A stretch of 11,394 nucleotides of DNA from Pseudomonadota bacterium (GCA_023412995.1 JAEZQS010000072.1:1-11394), one strand, 5' to 3'; numbered from the stretch's first letter, positions 1 through 9,106 are shown. Numbers and translations are program-made. Notes: generated from the letters alone by a model not told the origin.

Positions 1-433
1 GGGCATCGCCGTCGCCGACGGCGAGCGGCGGGGTCACGAGGTAGCGGTCCGGCAGGCGCAGCGCCGCGATGATGGGGCGGTCCGCCGGCGGCATCGGCAC
101 GCGCTCGAGCGCGGCGGGATCGACCCAAGCCAGCGCCTGCGCATCGTGCGGGTGCGGCGTGCCGGACCAGCGCAGCACGTCCCATGCATCGAGCACGATG
201 GCCTTGCCGGGATAGTCATGTGGCACCGCGATGAGGGGACGCGCGGACTCGACCACGACGCCCAGTTCCTCGCGCAGCTCGCGCGCCAGCGCATCGATCG
301 GCGGCTCGCCGTCCTCGACCTTGCCGCCGGGGAACTCCCACAGGCCGGCCAGGTGCCTGCCGGCGGGACGCTGCGCCAGCAGCACGCGGCCGGCGGCGTC
401 GCGCAGGACGCCGGCGACCACCGCGATGCGCAT
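1..433 (-). CDS. mutT: MutT-family Nudix hydrolase, 3' end cut by window edge
   Basis: The first 144 codons of a Nudix hydrolase run off the left edge. Translation from ATG at 433 begins MRIAVVAGVLRDAAGRVLLA. It contains a complete Nudix box at about residues 36-58 (G-x5-E-x7-REL-R-EE-LGV), with the GGKVEDGE loop and the metal-binding REELGV part intact. MutT proteins hydrolyse oxidised dGTP (8-oxo-dGTP) to the monophosphate and so prevent A:T to C:G transversions; this function is taken from the family. After the roughly 130-residue Nudix domain the chain continues with RYLVTPPLA, which resembles the linker into the C-terminal ThiE-like domain of the long MutT proteins of pseudomonads and xanthomonads, but that part lies outside the window. 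The start is eight bases after the secA stop, with a GAGG ribosome-binding site overlapping that stop, so it is probably co-transcribed with secA. Confidence 0.9.
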   Translation of the reverse strand, partial: MRIAVVAGVLRDAAGRVLLAQRPAGRHLAGLWEFPGGKVEDGEPPIDALARELREELGVVVESARPLIAVPHDYPGKAIVLDAWDVLRWSGTPHPHDAQALAWVDPAALERVPMPPADRPIIAALRLPDRYLVTPPLAVGDGDA

Positions 434-441
434 CGCTGGCC

Positions 442-3198
<2,757 letters not shown>

Positions 3199-3316
3199 GG
3201 GTGGTCTTCGATCGGGAAAGGGAGGCGGGTCCGGCGCGGCAGGGCGCGCTTGCGTCCGCGATGGGCACGCGGATGGGCGGAGCCGTCGCCCCGATTGCCA
3301 CCCCCGGAACCCGCAA

Positions 3317-3338
3317 GGCCGCCGATGATACGGCGGCC
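3317..3338 (-). other. Perfect 8-bp hairpin in secA leader/promoter
   Basis: GGCCGCCG (3317-3324) and CGGCGGCC (3331-3338) are perfect complements around the six-base loop ATGATA. On the minus strand the loop reads TATCAT, a close match to a sigma-70 -10 box, so the dyad may be an operator or simply flank the promoter. Confidence 0.5.
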
Positions 3339-3353
3339 CCGGCGCAATAAAAA
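3325..3353 (-). promoter_or_regulatory. Candidate secA promoter
   Basis: On the minus strand a -10 box TATCAT (3325-3330, five of six consensus bases) lies 17 bases after TTTTTA (3348-3353), a poor -35 (three of six). It would start a leader of about 120 bases before the secA ATG. The only AT-rich patch in the intergenic region is here, which supports it, but the -35 is weak. Confidence 0.35.
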
Positions 3354-3366
3354 CCAGTTTGTGCCT

Positions 3367-3394
3367 TGGCCCGGCGCTTTCAAGCGCCGGGCCA
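3367..3394 (-). terminator. Strong GC-rich hairpin, possible terminator after M23 gene
   Basis: TGGCCCGGCGCTT (3367-3379) and AAGCGCCGGGCCA (3382-3394) are perfect complements, giving an 11-bp stem with a six-base loop. It lies about 140 bases past the M23 stop and before the secA promoter candidate, a fitting position for a terminator. A run of five T follows only about 13 bases later on the minus strand, so a classical U tract directly after the stem is missing. Confidence 0.5.
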
Positions 3395-3395
3395 T

Positions 3396-3416
3396 GGGAA
3401 TAGGGAATGGGGAATG
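3396..3416 (+). repeat. Heptamer tract, three units (GGGAATA/GGGAATG)
   Basis: Three head-to-tail heptamers, GGGAATA, GGGAATG and GGGAATG, lie next to the strong hairpin in the M23-secA intergenic region. G-rich units are on the plus strand, the template strand for the local genes. Confidence 0.85.
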
Positions 3417-3535
3417 GCCAGGAGCCAATGCGCGTGCTTCCGGCGGCACATTGCGCGCCTTGCTGAAGCTCCCTTCGTGTTTTCCCTGTGCTTCGTGGTC
3501 CGGGCTCTTGCCGTGACCCGGCGCAACCGGAGGGG

Positions 3536-4477
3536 TCAGGCGCGGGTGGCGCGCTTGGCCTTGACGTAGGCCATCGGGTTCACCGGACGGCCGTTCAGCC
3601 AGACCTCGAAGTGGCAGTGCGGGCCGGTGGAGCGGCCGGTGGATCCCACCTTGGCGATGGTCTCGTGCGCGCGCACGCGGCTGCCGACGGTCGCCGCGAT
3701 CGCCGAGTTGTGCGCGTACCGCGTCATGTAGCCGTTGCCGTGGTCGATTTCGACCACCTTGCCGTAGCCGCTGCGCTCGCCGGCGAAGGTGACCACGCCA
3801 TCGGCGACGGCGGTGACCGGGGTGCCGAGCGGGGCGGCGAAATCGAGGCCCAGGTGGATCGCCTGGTGGCCGTTGAACGGATCGGAACGCTCGCCGAAGC
3901 GCGAGGAGATGTAGCCGTGGGACACCGGCATGCCGCTCGGCAGCAGGGCGCTGTCGATGGTGCGGTCGCGCAAGAGGTTCTCGAGCACGTCGAGCTGCGT
4001 TTCCTGGCGCTGGAACTGCGCCGCCAGCGCATCCAGGCTCGCCTGCAGCGGCAGTGCGCCGCCCATGCCGGCCTCGGGGTCTTCCGGGCCGCCGACGGCG
4101 GGATCGGCGCCGAAGTCGAACTCGCCGTCATCGAGCTTGCCGACCTGGGTCAGGCGCTCGCCGAGGGCATCCAGGCGCGTCGCCTGCGCCTGCAGCTGGC
4201 CCAGCTGCATGGCCAGCGCATCGAGGTTGCGGTGGGCGTCGGCATCGAGGCTGGCGAGCTGCGTGCGCTGGTCCGCCAGGGCCGCGCGCAGTGCCGCCAC
4301 TTCGCGCAGGTCCTGCGAACGCGGACTCGCCACCAGCAGGGCCGCGGCAGCGCCGATGGCGACGAAAAGGGAAATGCAACCGGCAGCGGCCGCAAGGGCG
4401 ATCAGGCGACCCCGCCGGCCAGCGAGGTCGAGCCGTCGTGGCAGGGAGTGCGCGTTGCGGACGATAATGATGTTCAT
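3536..4477 (-). CDS. M23-family (LytM-type) zinc metallopeptidase, membrane anchored
   Basis: This 313-residue protein has a short basic N-terminus, one membrane segment at about residues 25-50 (alanine/leucine rich) and a heptad-like coiled coil at about 53-115. An acidic Gly/Pro linker (about 115-140), a second helical stretch (145-172) and a C-terminal M23 domain (about 185-310) follow. The zinc ligands of the family are present: H208 and D212 (HLGLD) and H289 of the HCH motif, with H256 and H287 as further active-site histidines. It should therefore be an active cell wall endopeptidase cutting peptidoglycan cross-bridges on the periplasmic side; activity is inferred from intact residues. 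The ATG at 4477 (MNIIIVRNAH) is chosen because longer frames run into the divergent DUF721 gene, but no clear ribosome-binding site precedes it. Homologues lie beside secA in related bacteria, so the pairing is ancestral. The role of the coiled coil, possibly partner binding as in EnvC/NlpD, is unknown. Confidence 0.92.
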   Translation of the reverse strand: MNIIIVRNAHSLPRRLDLAGRRGRLIALAAAAGCISLFVAIGAAAALLVASPRSQDLREVAALRAALADQRTQLASLDADAHRNLDALAMQLGQLQAQATRLDALGERLTQVGKLDDGEFDFGADPAVGGPEDPEAGMGGALPLQASLDALAAQFQRQETQLDVLENLLRDRTIDSALLPSGMPVSHGYISSRFGERSDPFNGHQAIHLGLDFAAPLGTPVTAVADGVVTFAGERSGYGKVVEIDHGNGYMTRYAHNSAIAATVGSRVRAHETIAKVGSTGRSTGPHCHFEVWLNGRPVNPMAYVKAKRATRA

Positions 4478-4964
4478 TCGGAGTCGCCGGGTTCGTGTCG
4501 TGTCGCAAGGTCGCAATCCCCTCACCGGTTCCACGCCGGGCATGCGCCTGGCGGGGGACTGCATCACCCTCGACACGCTTGCCGCGAGGGCACGCGCGCT
4601 GGATGCGCTCGATGCGAGATTGCGCCGTCTGTTGCCCGCTGCGACCGCGCGCGAGACGCGGCTCGCGGACGTGCGCAACGGACGGGTCGTCTTCCTGGCG
4701 TCCAGTTCCACCTGGGCCAGCCGGCTGCGGCTCCATCAAGCCGCCCTGCTGGCCGAGGCCCGGACCGCACTGGGCGGTCCCGTCGAACGTTTCGCCGTGA
4801 AAGTCGCGCCCTTGCCGACCGTTCCCCCGAACCCGACAAAGCCGAAACCACTTTCCGCCACCACCGTCCACCATTTGCGGACGACGGCGACAGCCCTCTC
4901 CGACCCGGAACTCCGGGCCCTCTACCTGCAACTGGCGTCCATCGCCGATGACGGTCCAGATTAG
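4470..4964 (+). CDS. dciA: DciA-like (DUF721) replicative helicase loader
   Basis: This is the only plus-strand gene. The roughly 164-residue product has a basic N-terminus, an LDTLAARARALDALDARLRR helix, then a DUF721-type core with the pattern RLADVRNGRVVFLASSSTWA and a helix SRLRLHQAALLAEARTALGG. A proline-rich linker and a short helical tail near ALSDPELRALYLQLAS follow. DciA is the DnaB helicase loader of bacteria that lack DnaC; this role comes from family knowledge, and the match was made by eye. Position between lpxC and the M23-secA pair supports it, as in Pseudomonas. The start is uncertain: tandem ATGs at 4467 and 4470 have GGA a few bases upstream but overlap the first codons of the divergent M23 gene. 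GTG at 4500 or ATG at 4545 would remove the overlap and still leave the whole conserved core. Confidence 0.82.
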   Translation: MFIRSRRVRVVSQGRNPLTGSTPGMRLAGDCITLDTLAARARALDALDARLRRLLPAATARETRLADVRNGRVVFLASSSTWASRLRLHQAALLAEARTALGGPVERFAVKVAPLPTVPPNPTKPKPLSATTVHHLRTTATALSDPELRALYLQLASIADDGPD

Positions 4965-4983
4965 GAAACCGGGGCGGTTTCCT
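4963..4983 (+). terminator. Hairpin at the dciA stop codon, possible terminator
   Basis: AGGAAACC (4963-4970) and GGTTTCCT (4976-4983) are perfect complements around a five-base GGGGC loop; the stem begins within the TAG stop. No T run follows on either strand, so intrinsic termination would be weak. It sits between convergent dciA and lpxC. Confidence 0.45.
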
Positions 4984-5227
4984 CCCCTGCAACGCGGCTC
5001 CCCTGGCGGGAAATCCGCGCCGCCGGCGCAGGGTGCCGGCGTCGTGCCGGGTCGCCAGCGCCCGGATGGCGGGGCTTCAGCCCTCTTCCACCCTCATCGC
5101 AGGCCCCCAAGGGCCCGCTGCCGGCATTGTCCTGCGCCGGCTTGACTCCCGCTGTGACGGGGCGCCCAGCCCGGGCATCCCGACCGCCTGCAGCGGCACC
5201 GGCCCTGGCCGGCGCGCGCTCCTTCCC
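4965..5227. other. Convergent intergenic region dciA / lpxC
   Basis: These 263 bases between the two convergent stops hold no gene that I can support. Besides the hairpin at the dciA stop there is a GCCGGC inverted repeat with a ten-base spacer (5120-5125 and 5136-5141) and a compact dyad CCGGCC/GGCCGG (5199-5204 and 5207-5212) shortly after the lpxC stop. Neither has a U tract, so the lpxC terminator is not clear. Confidence 0.6.
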
Positions 5228-6139
5228 TCAGACCGCCTGCGCCGGGTGGGCGTAGGAGATCGGCGCCAGCGTCTCGTCCTCGAAACTGGTTTCTTCCCAC
5301 GCGCTGGCGTCGGCCAGCAGCGTGCGCAGCAGCTTGTTGTTGAGTTCGTGGCCCGACTTGTAGCCGTAGAACGCGCCGATCAGGCTGTGCCCCAGCAGGT
5401 ACAGGTCGCCGATCGCGTCGAGGATCTTGTGCTTGACGAACTCGTCCTCGTAGCGCAGGCCGTCCTCGTTGAGCACGCGGTAGTCGTCCAGCACGATCGC
5501 GTTGTCCATCGAGCCGCCCAGCGCGAGGTTCTTCTCGCGCAGCATCTCGATGTCGCGCATGAAGCCGAACGTGCGCGCGCGGCTCACTTCCTTCACGAAG
5601 GACGTGGTGGAGAAATCGATTTCGGAGGTGGAGGTGCGCTTGGTGAACATCGGATGGTTGAAGTCGATCGAGAATCCGACCTTGAAACCATCGAAAGGTT
5701 CGAAGCGCGCCCACTTGTCGCCGTCGCGGACGGTGACGGCCTTCTTGATGCGGATGAACCGCTTGGCCTTCGCCTGCTCCTCGATCCCCGCCGACTGCAG
5801 CAGGAACACGAAGGGACCGGCGCTGCCGTCCATGATGGGCACTTCCGGAGCGGACAGGTCGACGTAGGCATTGTCGATGCCCAGTCCCGCCATCGCCGAG
5901 AGCAGGTGCTCGATCGTCGCGATGCGGACGTCGCCCTTCACCAGGGTGGTGGAGAGGCGGGTGTCACCCACGTTTTCGCAACAGGAGCGGATTTCCACCG
6001 GGTCCGGCAGGTCGACACGACGAAAAACGATGCCGCTGTCGACCGCTGCCGGCCGCAAGGTCATGTAGACCTTGTCGCCCGTGTGAAGACCCACGCCCGT
6101 CGCCCTGATGACGTTCTTGAGCGTGCGCTGTCTGATCAT
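5228..6139 (-). CDS. lpxC: UDP-3-O-acyl-N-acetylglucosamine deacetylase LpxC
   Basis: The 303-residue product is LpxC, the zinc-dependent deacetylase that performs the committed step of lipid A synthesis in the cytoplasm. The N-terminus MIRQRTLKNVIRATGVGLHT is typical. Family residues are all present: E77 and H78 in IEHLLSA, the zinc ligands H78, H237 and D241 (HKILD), and the catalytic H264 in SGHELNN. MDGSAGPF (103-110) and the YEDEFVKHKILDAIGDLYL segment are characteristic. Length fits the usual 300-305 residues. The start at 6139 agrees with the family N-terminus; the nearest purine-rich ribosome-binding candidate, AGGGG, lies 13 bases away, so initiation may be weak. In enterobacteria LpxC is controlled by FtsH proteolysis through its C-terminal tail; this tail ends AHPAQAV and no inference is made about degradation. 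It lies after ftsZ, as at the end of dcw clusters. Confidence 0.98.
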   Translation of the reverse strand: MIRQRTLKNVIRATGVGLHTGDKVYMTLRPAAVDSGIVFRRVDLPDPVEIRSCCENVGDTRLSTTLVKGDVRIATIEHLLSAMAGLGIDNAYVDLSAPEVPIMDGSAGPFVFLLQSAGIEEQAKAKRFIRIKKAVTVRDGDKWARFEPFDGFKVGFSIDFNHPMFTKRTSTSEIDFSTTSFVKEVSRARTFGFMRDIEMLREKNLALGGSMDNAIVLDDYRVLNEDGLRYEDEFVKHKILDAIGDLYLLGHSLIGAFYGYKSGHELNNKLLRTLLADASAWEETSFEDETLAPISYAHPAQAV

Positions 6140-6183
6140 TGTTATGGTTTGACCCCTGGGGCAGGAGCTGCAAAACGTCGGCG

Positions 6184-6212
6184 AGGTTAGCACAGCGGTT
6201 TTGTGGTGAAAA
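6184..6212 (-). promoter_or_regulatory. Candidate lpxC promoter with extended -10
   Basis: On the minus strand TTTTCA (6207-6212, four of six with TTGACA) is followed after 17 bases by TAACCT (6184-6189), preceded by TG one base earlier (TGCTAACCT), an extended -10 form. The leader would be about 38 bases. It lies in the only AT-richer part of this spacer. Confidence 0.5.
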
Positions 6213-6327
6213 GTTAAGACGATGCAATCGCCCCACAGATGTTGCGTGAAAGCAACAGTTTGCGGGGCTTCCACCGCCCGCCAGACTGGCCCCGATCGCG
6301 TCCTCCGCACCTCGCCGATGCCGCGCG

Positions 6328-6357
6328 ACCGCCATCGCGACGCCACGCGATGGCGGT
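6328..6357 (-). terminator. Perfect 12-bp hairpin between ftsZ and lpxC
   Basis: ACCGCCATCGCG (6328-6339) and CGCGATGGCGGT (6346-6357) are perfect complements around a six-base loop. It lies about 90 bases past the ftsZ stop, a plausible place for transcript end formation or 3' end stabilisation. There is no U tract, so it may be a Rho-assisted end or a processing barrier rather than an intrinsic terminator. Confidence 0.45.
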
Positions 6358-6373
6358 GCCTGCGACGACGTGT

Positions 6374-6399
6374 CGCGTCGCCGCCGCGCTCGCGACGCG
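6374..6399 (-). other. 8-bp GC-rich hairpin after ftsZ
   Basis: CGCGTCGC (6374-6381) and GCGACGCG (6392-6399) are complementary with a ten-base loop. It lies just upstream, in ftsZ transcript direction, of the 12-bp hairpin, giving a tandem pair. Such sequences also arise by chance at this GC content. Confidence 0.35.
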
Positions 6400-6448
6400 C
6401 GCCAGGCCGGCGCGCGCGCGGACGATGGGAACGGAGGAACGCCCCGCG

Positions 6449-7630
6449 TCAGTCGGCCTGCCGGCGCAGGAACGCCGGGATGTCAAGGTAATCGCCGCTC
6501 GCTTCCGGCTGCGCCGGCGCGGCATGCTCGGGCTGGCTGGCGCGCATCGGCTGGCCCGGGATGCCGAGGTAGTCCACCTCGCCTGTGGTCGCGTTGCGCA
6601 CCACCCGCATCGGCGGCCGCTGCGGCACCACGATCTCGCGCTCGCGCTGCTCGCGCATCGGCTGGCGCGCGACGGCCCGGTTGAGGCCCGTCGCCACCAC
6701 GGTCACGCGCACCTCGTCCTGCATTTCCGGATCGAGCGCGGTACCCACCACCACCGTCGCATCCTCGCTGGCGAACTCGTGGATGACCTGGCCGATGTCG
6801 TCGAACTCGCGCATGGTGAGGTTCGGCCCGGCCGTGACGTTGACCAGGATGCCGCACGCACCGGCGAGGTTGACGTCGTCCAGCAGCGGGTTGTTGATGG
6901 CCGCCTCGGCCGCCGCCACGGCGCGGTCGTCGCCCCGCGCGCTGCCGGAACCCATCATCGCCATGCCCATCTCGCTCATCACGGTGCGCACGTCGGCGAA
7001 GTCGACGTTGATCAGCCCCGGACGGGTGATCAGGTCGGCGATGCCCTGCACCGCGCCGAGCAGGACGTCGTTGGCCTGCTTGAACGCCGACAGCAGCGTG
7101 ACGTCGCGCCCGAGCACGGTCAGCAGCTTCTCGTTCGGCACCGTGATCAGCGAATCGCAGTACTGGCCGAGGTCCTCGATGCCCTTCAGCGCCACCTGCA
7201 TGCGGCGGCGGCCCTCGAACGGGAACGGCTTGGTCACCACCGCCACGGTCAGGATGCCCATTTCCTTGGCCAGCTGCGCCACCACCGGTGCCGCGCCGGT
7301 GCCGGTGCCGCCACCCATGCCACAGGTGATGAAGGCCATGTCGGCGCCGGTGAGGAGCTCGACGATGCGCTCGCGGTCCTCCAGCGCCGCCTGCCGCCCG
7401 ACTTCCGGGTTGGCGCCGGCACCGAGGCCCTTTGTGACGTTTGCCCCCAGTTGCAGGGTCAGCTTGGCGCCGCTGCCCTTGAGTGCCTGCGCGTCGGTGT
7501 TGGCGCAGACGAAATCCACGCCCTCCACCCCCGCCTGCACCATGTGGCTGACCGCGTTGCCGCCGCCACCACCGACCCCGACCACCTTGATGATCGCATT
7601 GGGTGCCATCTTGTCGACGAATTCGAACAT
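6449..7630 (-). CDS. ftsZ: Cell division protein FtsZ (bacterial tubulin)
   Basis: The 393-residue product is the GTPase that polymerises into the Z-ring at midcell. The N-terminal GTP-binding domain has the glycine-rich VGVGGGGGNAV loop at about 17-27, NTDAQAL near 44-50 and the tubulin signature GGGTGTG at 106-112. The T7-loop region follows in NVDFADVRTVM, contributing the catalytic residue to the neighbouring subunit. A variable glutamine/proline/arginine-rich linker of about 60 residues leads to the conserved C-terminal peptide DYLDIPAFLRRQAD (380-393), which binds FtsA and ZipA. The length is normal. The ATG at 7630 has a strong ribosome-binding site (AGGAGG-like, 7637-7642) six bases away, unlike ftsA just before it, fitting the high FtsZ level cells need. 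It is separated from ftsA by 243 bases that contain a heptamer tract, so it may have its own promoter. Confidence 0.98.
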   Translation of the reverse strand: MFEFVDKMAPNAIIKVVGVGGGGGNAVSHMVQAGVEGVDFVCANTDAQALKGSGAKLTLQLGANVTKGLGAGANPEVGRQAALEDRERIVELLTGADMAFITCGMGGGTGTGAAPVVAQLAKEMGILTVAVVTKPFPFEGRRRMQVALKGIEDLGQYCDSLITVPNEKLLTVLGRDVTLLSAFKQANDVLLGAVQGIADLITRPGLINVDFADVRTVMSEMGMAMMGSGSARGDDRAVAAAEAAINNPLLDDVNLAGACGILVNVTAGPNLTMREFDDIGQVIHEFASEDATVVVGTALDPEMQDEVRVTVVATGLNRAVARQPMREQREREIVVPQRPPMRVVRNATTGEVDYLGIPGQPMRASQPEHAAPAQPEASGDYLDIPAFLRRQAD

Positions 7631-7636
7631 TTCCCA

Positions 7637-7642
7637 TCCTCC
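7637..7642 (-). promoter_or_regulatory. Strong ftsZ ribosome-binding site
   Basis: GGAGGA on the minus strand lies six bases before the ftsZ ATG. It is the best ribosome-binding site in the window and fixes the ftsZ start. Confidence 0.85.
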
Positions 7643-7792
7643 GCAAAAGTGCCGTGAATCTCTTGTCGTTCCCGGTTACGTGACCTTCCCGGTCCGCCCC
7701 GTCCGACGGCTGGCGCGCCGCCCCGCGACCGTCTCGGCCGCTGCCCGCGATGCTCCGCACCGCGCTGAAACCCGTCCCACCCAAGCCTGTGA

Positions 7793-7839
7793 CCTTGCTC
7801 TGCCCTGCCCTTGCCTTGCCCTTGCTCTTGCTGTTCCCT
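7793..7839 (-). repeat. Low-complexity GCAAGG-like tract after ftsA
   Basis: For 47 bases the plus strand has no A and consists of degenerate CTTGCC/CCTTGC words; the transcribed minus-strand sense reads as repeated GCAAGG/GGGCAAGG. It abuts the heptamer tract and could be a decayed repeat produced by slippage. Confidence 0.6.
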
Positions 7840-7867
7840 AATCCCTAATCCCTATTCCCTATTCCCC
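7836..7867 (-). repeat. Heptamer tract, G-rich on the mRNA strand, after ftsA
   Basis: On the minus strand the units read GGGGAATA, GGGAATA, GGGATTA and GGGATTA, ending in GGG. This gives five G-triplets spaced by four bases, seven bases after the ftsA stop. The spacing satisfies the usual G-quadruplex pattern (G3N1-7 four times) in the RNA; formation is not shown. Confidence 0.85.
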
Positions 7868-7873
7868 GCTCCA

Positions 7874-9106
7874 TCAAAACTCGCCCTTGAACCACGTCGC
7901 GACCCGGTTCCATGCGCCGCCGACCGCCGACACGCTGGCCGGCACGCTGCGCGTGCCACCGCTGCGGCTGCCGTACAGCAGGAGGCCCACGCCGGTGGCC
8001 TGCATCGGGTTGGCAACGACGTCGGAGAGGCCGGTGACGTGCTGCGGCAGGCCGAGCCGCACCGGCATGTGGAACAGTTCCTCGGCGAGGTCGAGCGCGC
8101 CTTCCATGCGCGCGGCGCCGCCGGTCAGCACGATGCCGGCGCGCACCAGTTCCTCGCGCCCGCTTCGGCGCAGGTCCGCCTGCACCATCTCGAAGATTTC
8201 CTCGTAGCGCGGCTGCACCGCCTCGGCGAGGTTCTGCCGCGCGAGGCGCCGCGGCGGGCGGTCGCCGACGCTCGGCACCTGGATCGTCTCTTCGGCATGC
8301 GCGAGCTGCGCCAAGGCGCAGGCGTAGCGCACCTTCAGTTCCTCCGCGTGCGCGGTCGGCGTTCGCATCAGGTGCGCGATGTCGCTGGTCACCTGGTCAC
8401 CGCCGATCGCGAGCGAGGTGGTGTGGCGCAGCGCGCCCTGGGTGTAGATGGCGATGTCGGTGGTGCCGGCGCCGATGTCGACCATGCACACGCCGAGCTC
8501 GCGCTCGTCGGCGGTGAGCACCGCGCACGCCGAGGCGACCGCCGCCGGCAGCAGCTCGTCCACGGCGAGGCCACAGCGGTTGATGCACTTGGTGAGGTTC
8601 TGGATCGCGCTGGCCGCGCCGGTGACCAGGTGCACGTTGGCTTCCAGCCGCACGCCCGACATGCCGACCGGGTGGCGGATGCCTTCCTGGCCATCGACCA
8701 GGTATTCCTGCGGCTCGCGGTAGAGCACCGTGCGGTCGGCCGGGATCGCGATCGCGCAGGCCGAGTTGAGCACCGCATCGAGGTCGGCCGCACTGACCTC
8801 CTTGTCGCGGATCGGCGCGGTGCCGTGCGAATTCTCGTCCTTGATGTGGCTGCCGGAGATCGAGGCGTACACCGAGCGGATCTGGCAGCCGGCCATCAGC
8901 TCGGCTTCCTCCACCGCGCGCTGGATCGAATGCACGGTGGACTCGATGTCCACCACCACGCCGCGCTTGAGGCCATGCGCCGGATGCGAGCCGACGCCGA
9001 CGATCTCGACCGGTTCGCCCGGCGCGTGCTCGCCGACGATCGCCACGATCTTCGACGTGCCGACGTCCAGGCCCACGATGAGGTTCTTGTCGGGTTTGGG
9101 TTTCAT
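7874..9106 (-). CDS. ftsA: Cell division protein FtsA (actin-like membrane tether of FtsZ)
   Basis: The 410-residue product is FtsA, the actin-fold ATPase that anchors FtsZ filaments to the membrane and recruits later divisome proteins. Phosphate-1 motif GLDVGTSKI is at 12-20, phosphate-2 VDIGAGTTD at 209-217 and the adenosine motif LTGGAARM at 327-334. The 1C subdomain lies between the first two. The C-terminus GGAWNRVATWFKGEF (396-410) is an amphipathic helix that fits the membrane-targeting sequence. The start at 9106 (MKPKPDKNLIVGLDVGTSKI) agrees with the family N-terminus. The minus-strand leader is pyrimidine rich (CCCGATTCCCGGCTCCA) and made of heptamer repeat, so it has no visible Shine-Dalgarno sequence. 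The ATG overlaps the ftsQ stop as ATGA, which suggests reinitiation by ribosomes ending ftsQ. Confidence 0.97.
   Translation of the reverse strand: MKPKPDKNLIVGLDVGTSKIVAIVGEHAPGEPVEIVGVGSHPAHGLKRGVVVDIESTVHSIQRAVEEAELMAGCQIRSVYASISGSHIKDENSHGTAPIRDKEVSAADLDAVLNSACAIAIPADRTVLYREPQEYLVDGQEGIRHPVGMSGVRLEANVHLVTGAASAIQNLTKCINRCGLAVDELLPAAVASACAVLTADERELGVCMVDIGAGTTDIAIYTQGALRHTTSLAIGGDQVTSDIAHLMRTPTAHAEELKVRYACALAQLAHAEETIQVPSVGDRPPRRLARQNLAEAVQPRYEEIFEMVQADLRRSGREELVRAGIVLTGGAARMEGALDLAEELFHMPVRLGLPQHVTGLSDVVANPMQATGVGLLLYGSRSGGTRSVPASVSAVGGAWNRVATWFKGEF

Larger units (their letters stand above)
3199..3535. other. Intergenic region between M23 peptidase gene and secA
   Basis: These 337 bases carry no convincing gene. 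They hold, from the secA side, a candidate secA promoter whose -10 lies in the loop of an 8-bp hairpin (3317-3338), a very strong GC-rich hairpin (3367-3394), a three-unit heptamer tract (3396-3416), and a pair of CTTCGTG direct repeats (3473-3479 and 3491-3497). A short secretion-monitor ORF of the SecM kind was looked for and not seen. Confidence 0.7.
6140..6448. other. Intergenic region ftsZ / lpxC
   Basis: These 309 bases contain no supported gene. From the ftsZ side they hold two tandem GC-rich hairpins (6374-6399 and 6328-6357), a 6-bp dyad TGTTGC/GCAACA (6240-6245 and 6252-6257), then an AT-richer patch with the candidate lpxC promoter. The layout suggests that lpxC has its own transcription start apart from ftsZ. 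Confidence 0.65.
7631..7873. other. Intergenic region ftsA / ftsZ
   Basis: This 243-base spacer has no gene. Next to the ftsA stop is a heptamer tract (7836-7867), then a low-complexity stretch (7793-7839), then about 150 bases of ordinary GC-rich sequence ending in the strong ftsZ ribosome-binding site. No convincing -35/-10 pair for ftsZ was recognised by eye, so a promoter here is expected but not shown. Confidence 0.6.

Noticed and set aside
3199..3535. A SecM-like arrest peptide gene upstream of secA
   Set aside because: No minus-strand short frame with a signal sequence and an arrest motif such as FxxxxWIxxxxGIRAGP is visible.
4477..4711. M23 gene extended upstream to a codon at 4711
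   Set aside because: It would overlap the well-supported DUF721 core by more than 200 bases, and the added residues are Arg-rich with no family match, followed by a proper N-terminus at 4477.
6240..6257. Dyad TGTTGC-GTGAAA-GCAACA as the ftsZ terminator
   Set aside because: A six-base stem with no T run on either strand, more than 190 bases past the ftsZ stop, is too weak to call.
7674..7685. Near-palindrome GGTTACGTGACC before ftsZ as an operator
   Set aside because: One pair is mismatched, no second copy exists in the window, and no regulator family could be tied to it.
7836..7852. Telomere-like TTAGGG words near ftsA
   Set aside because: They are variants of the seven-base GGGATTA unit, not a six-base telomere repeat, and sit in the middle of a chromosomal operon.
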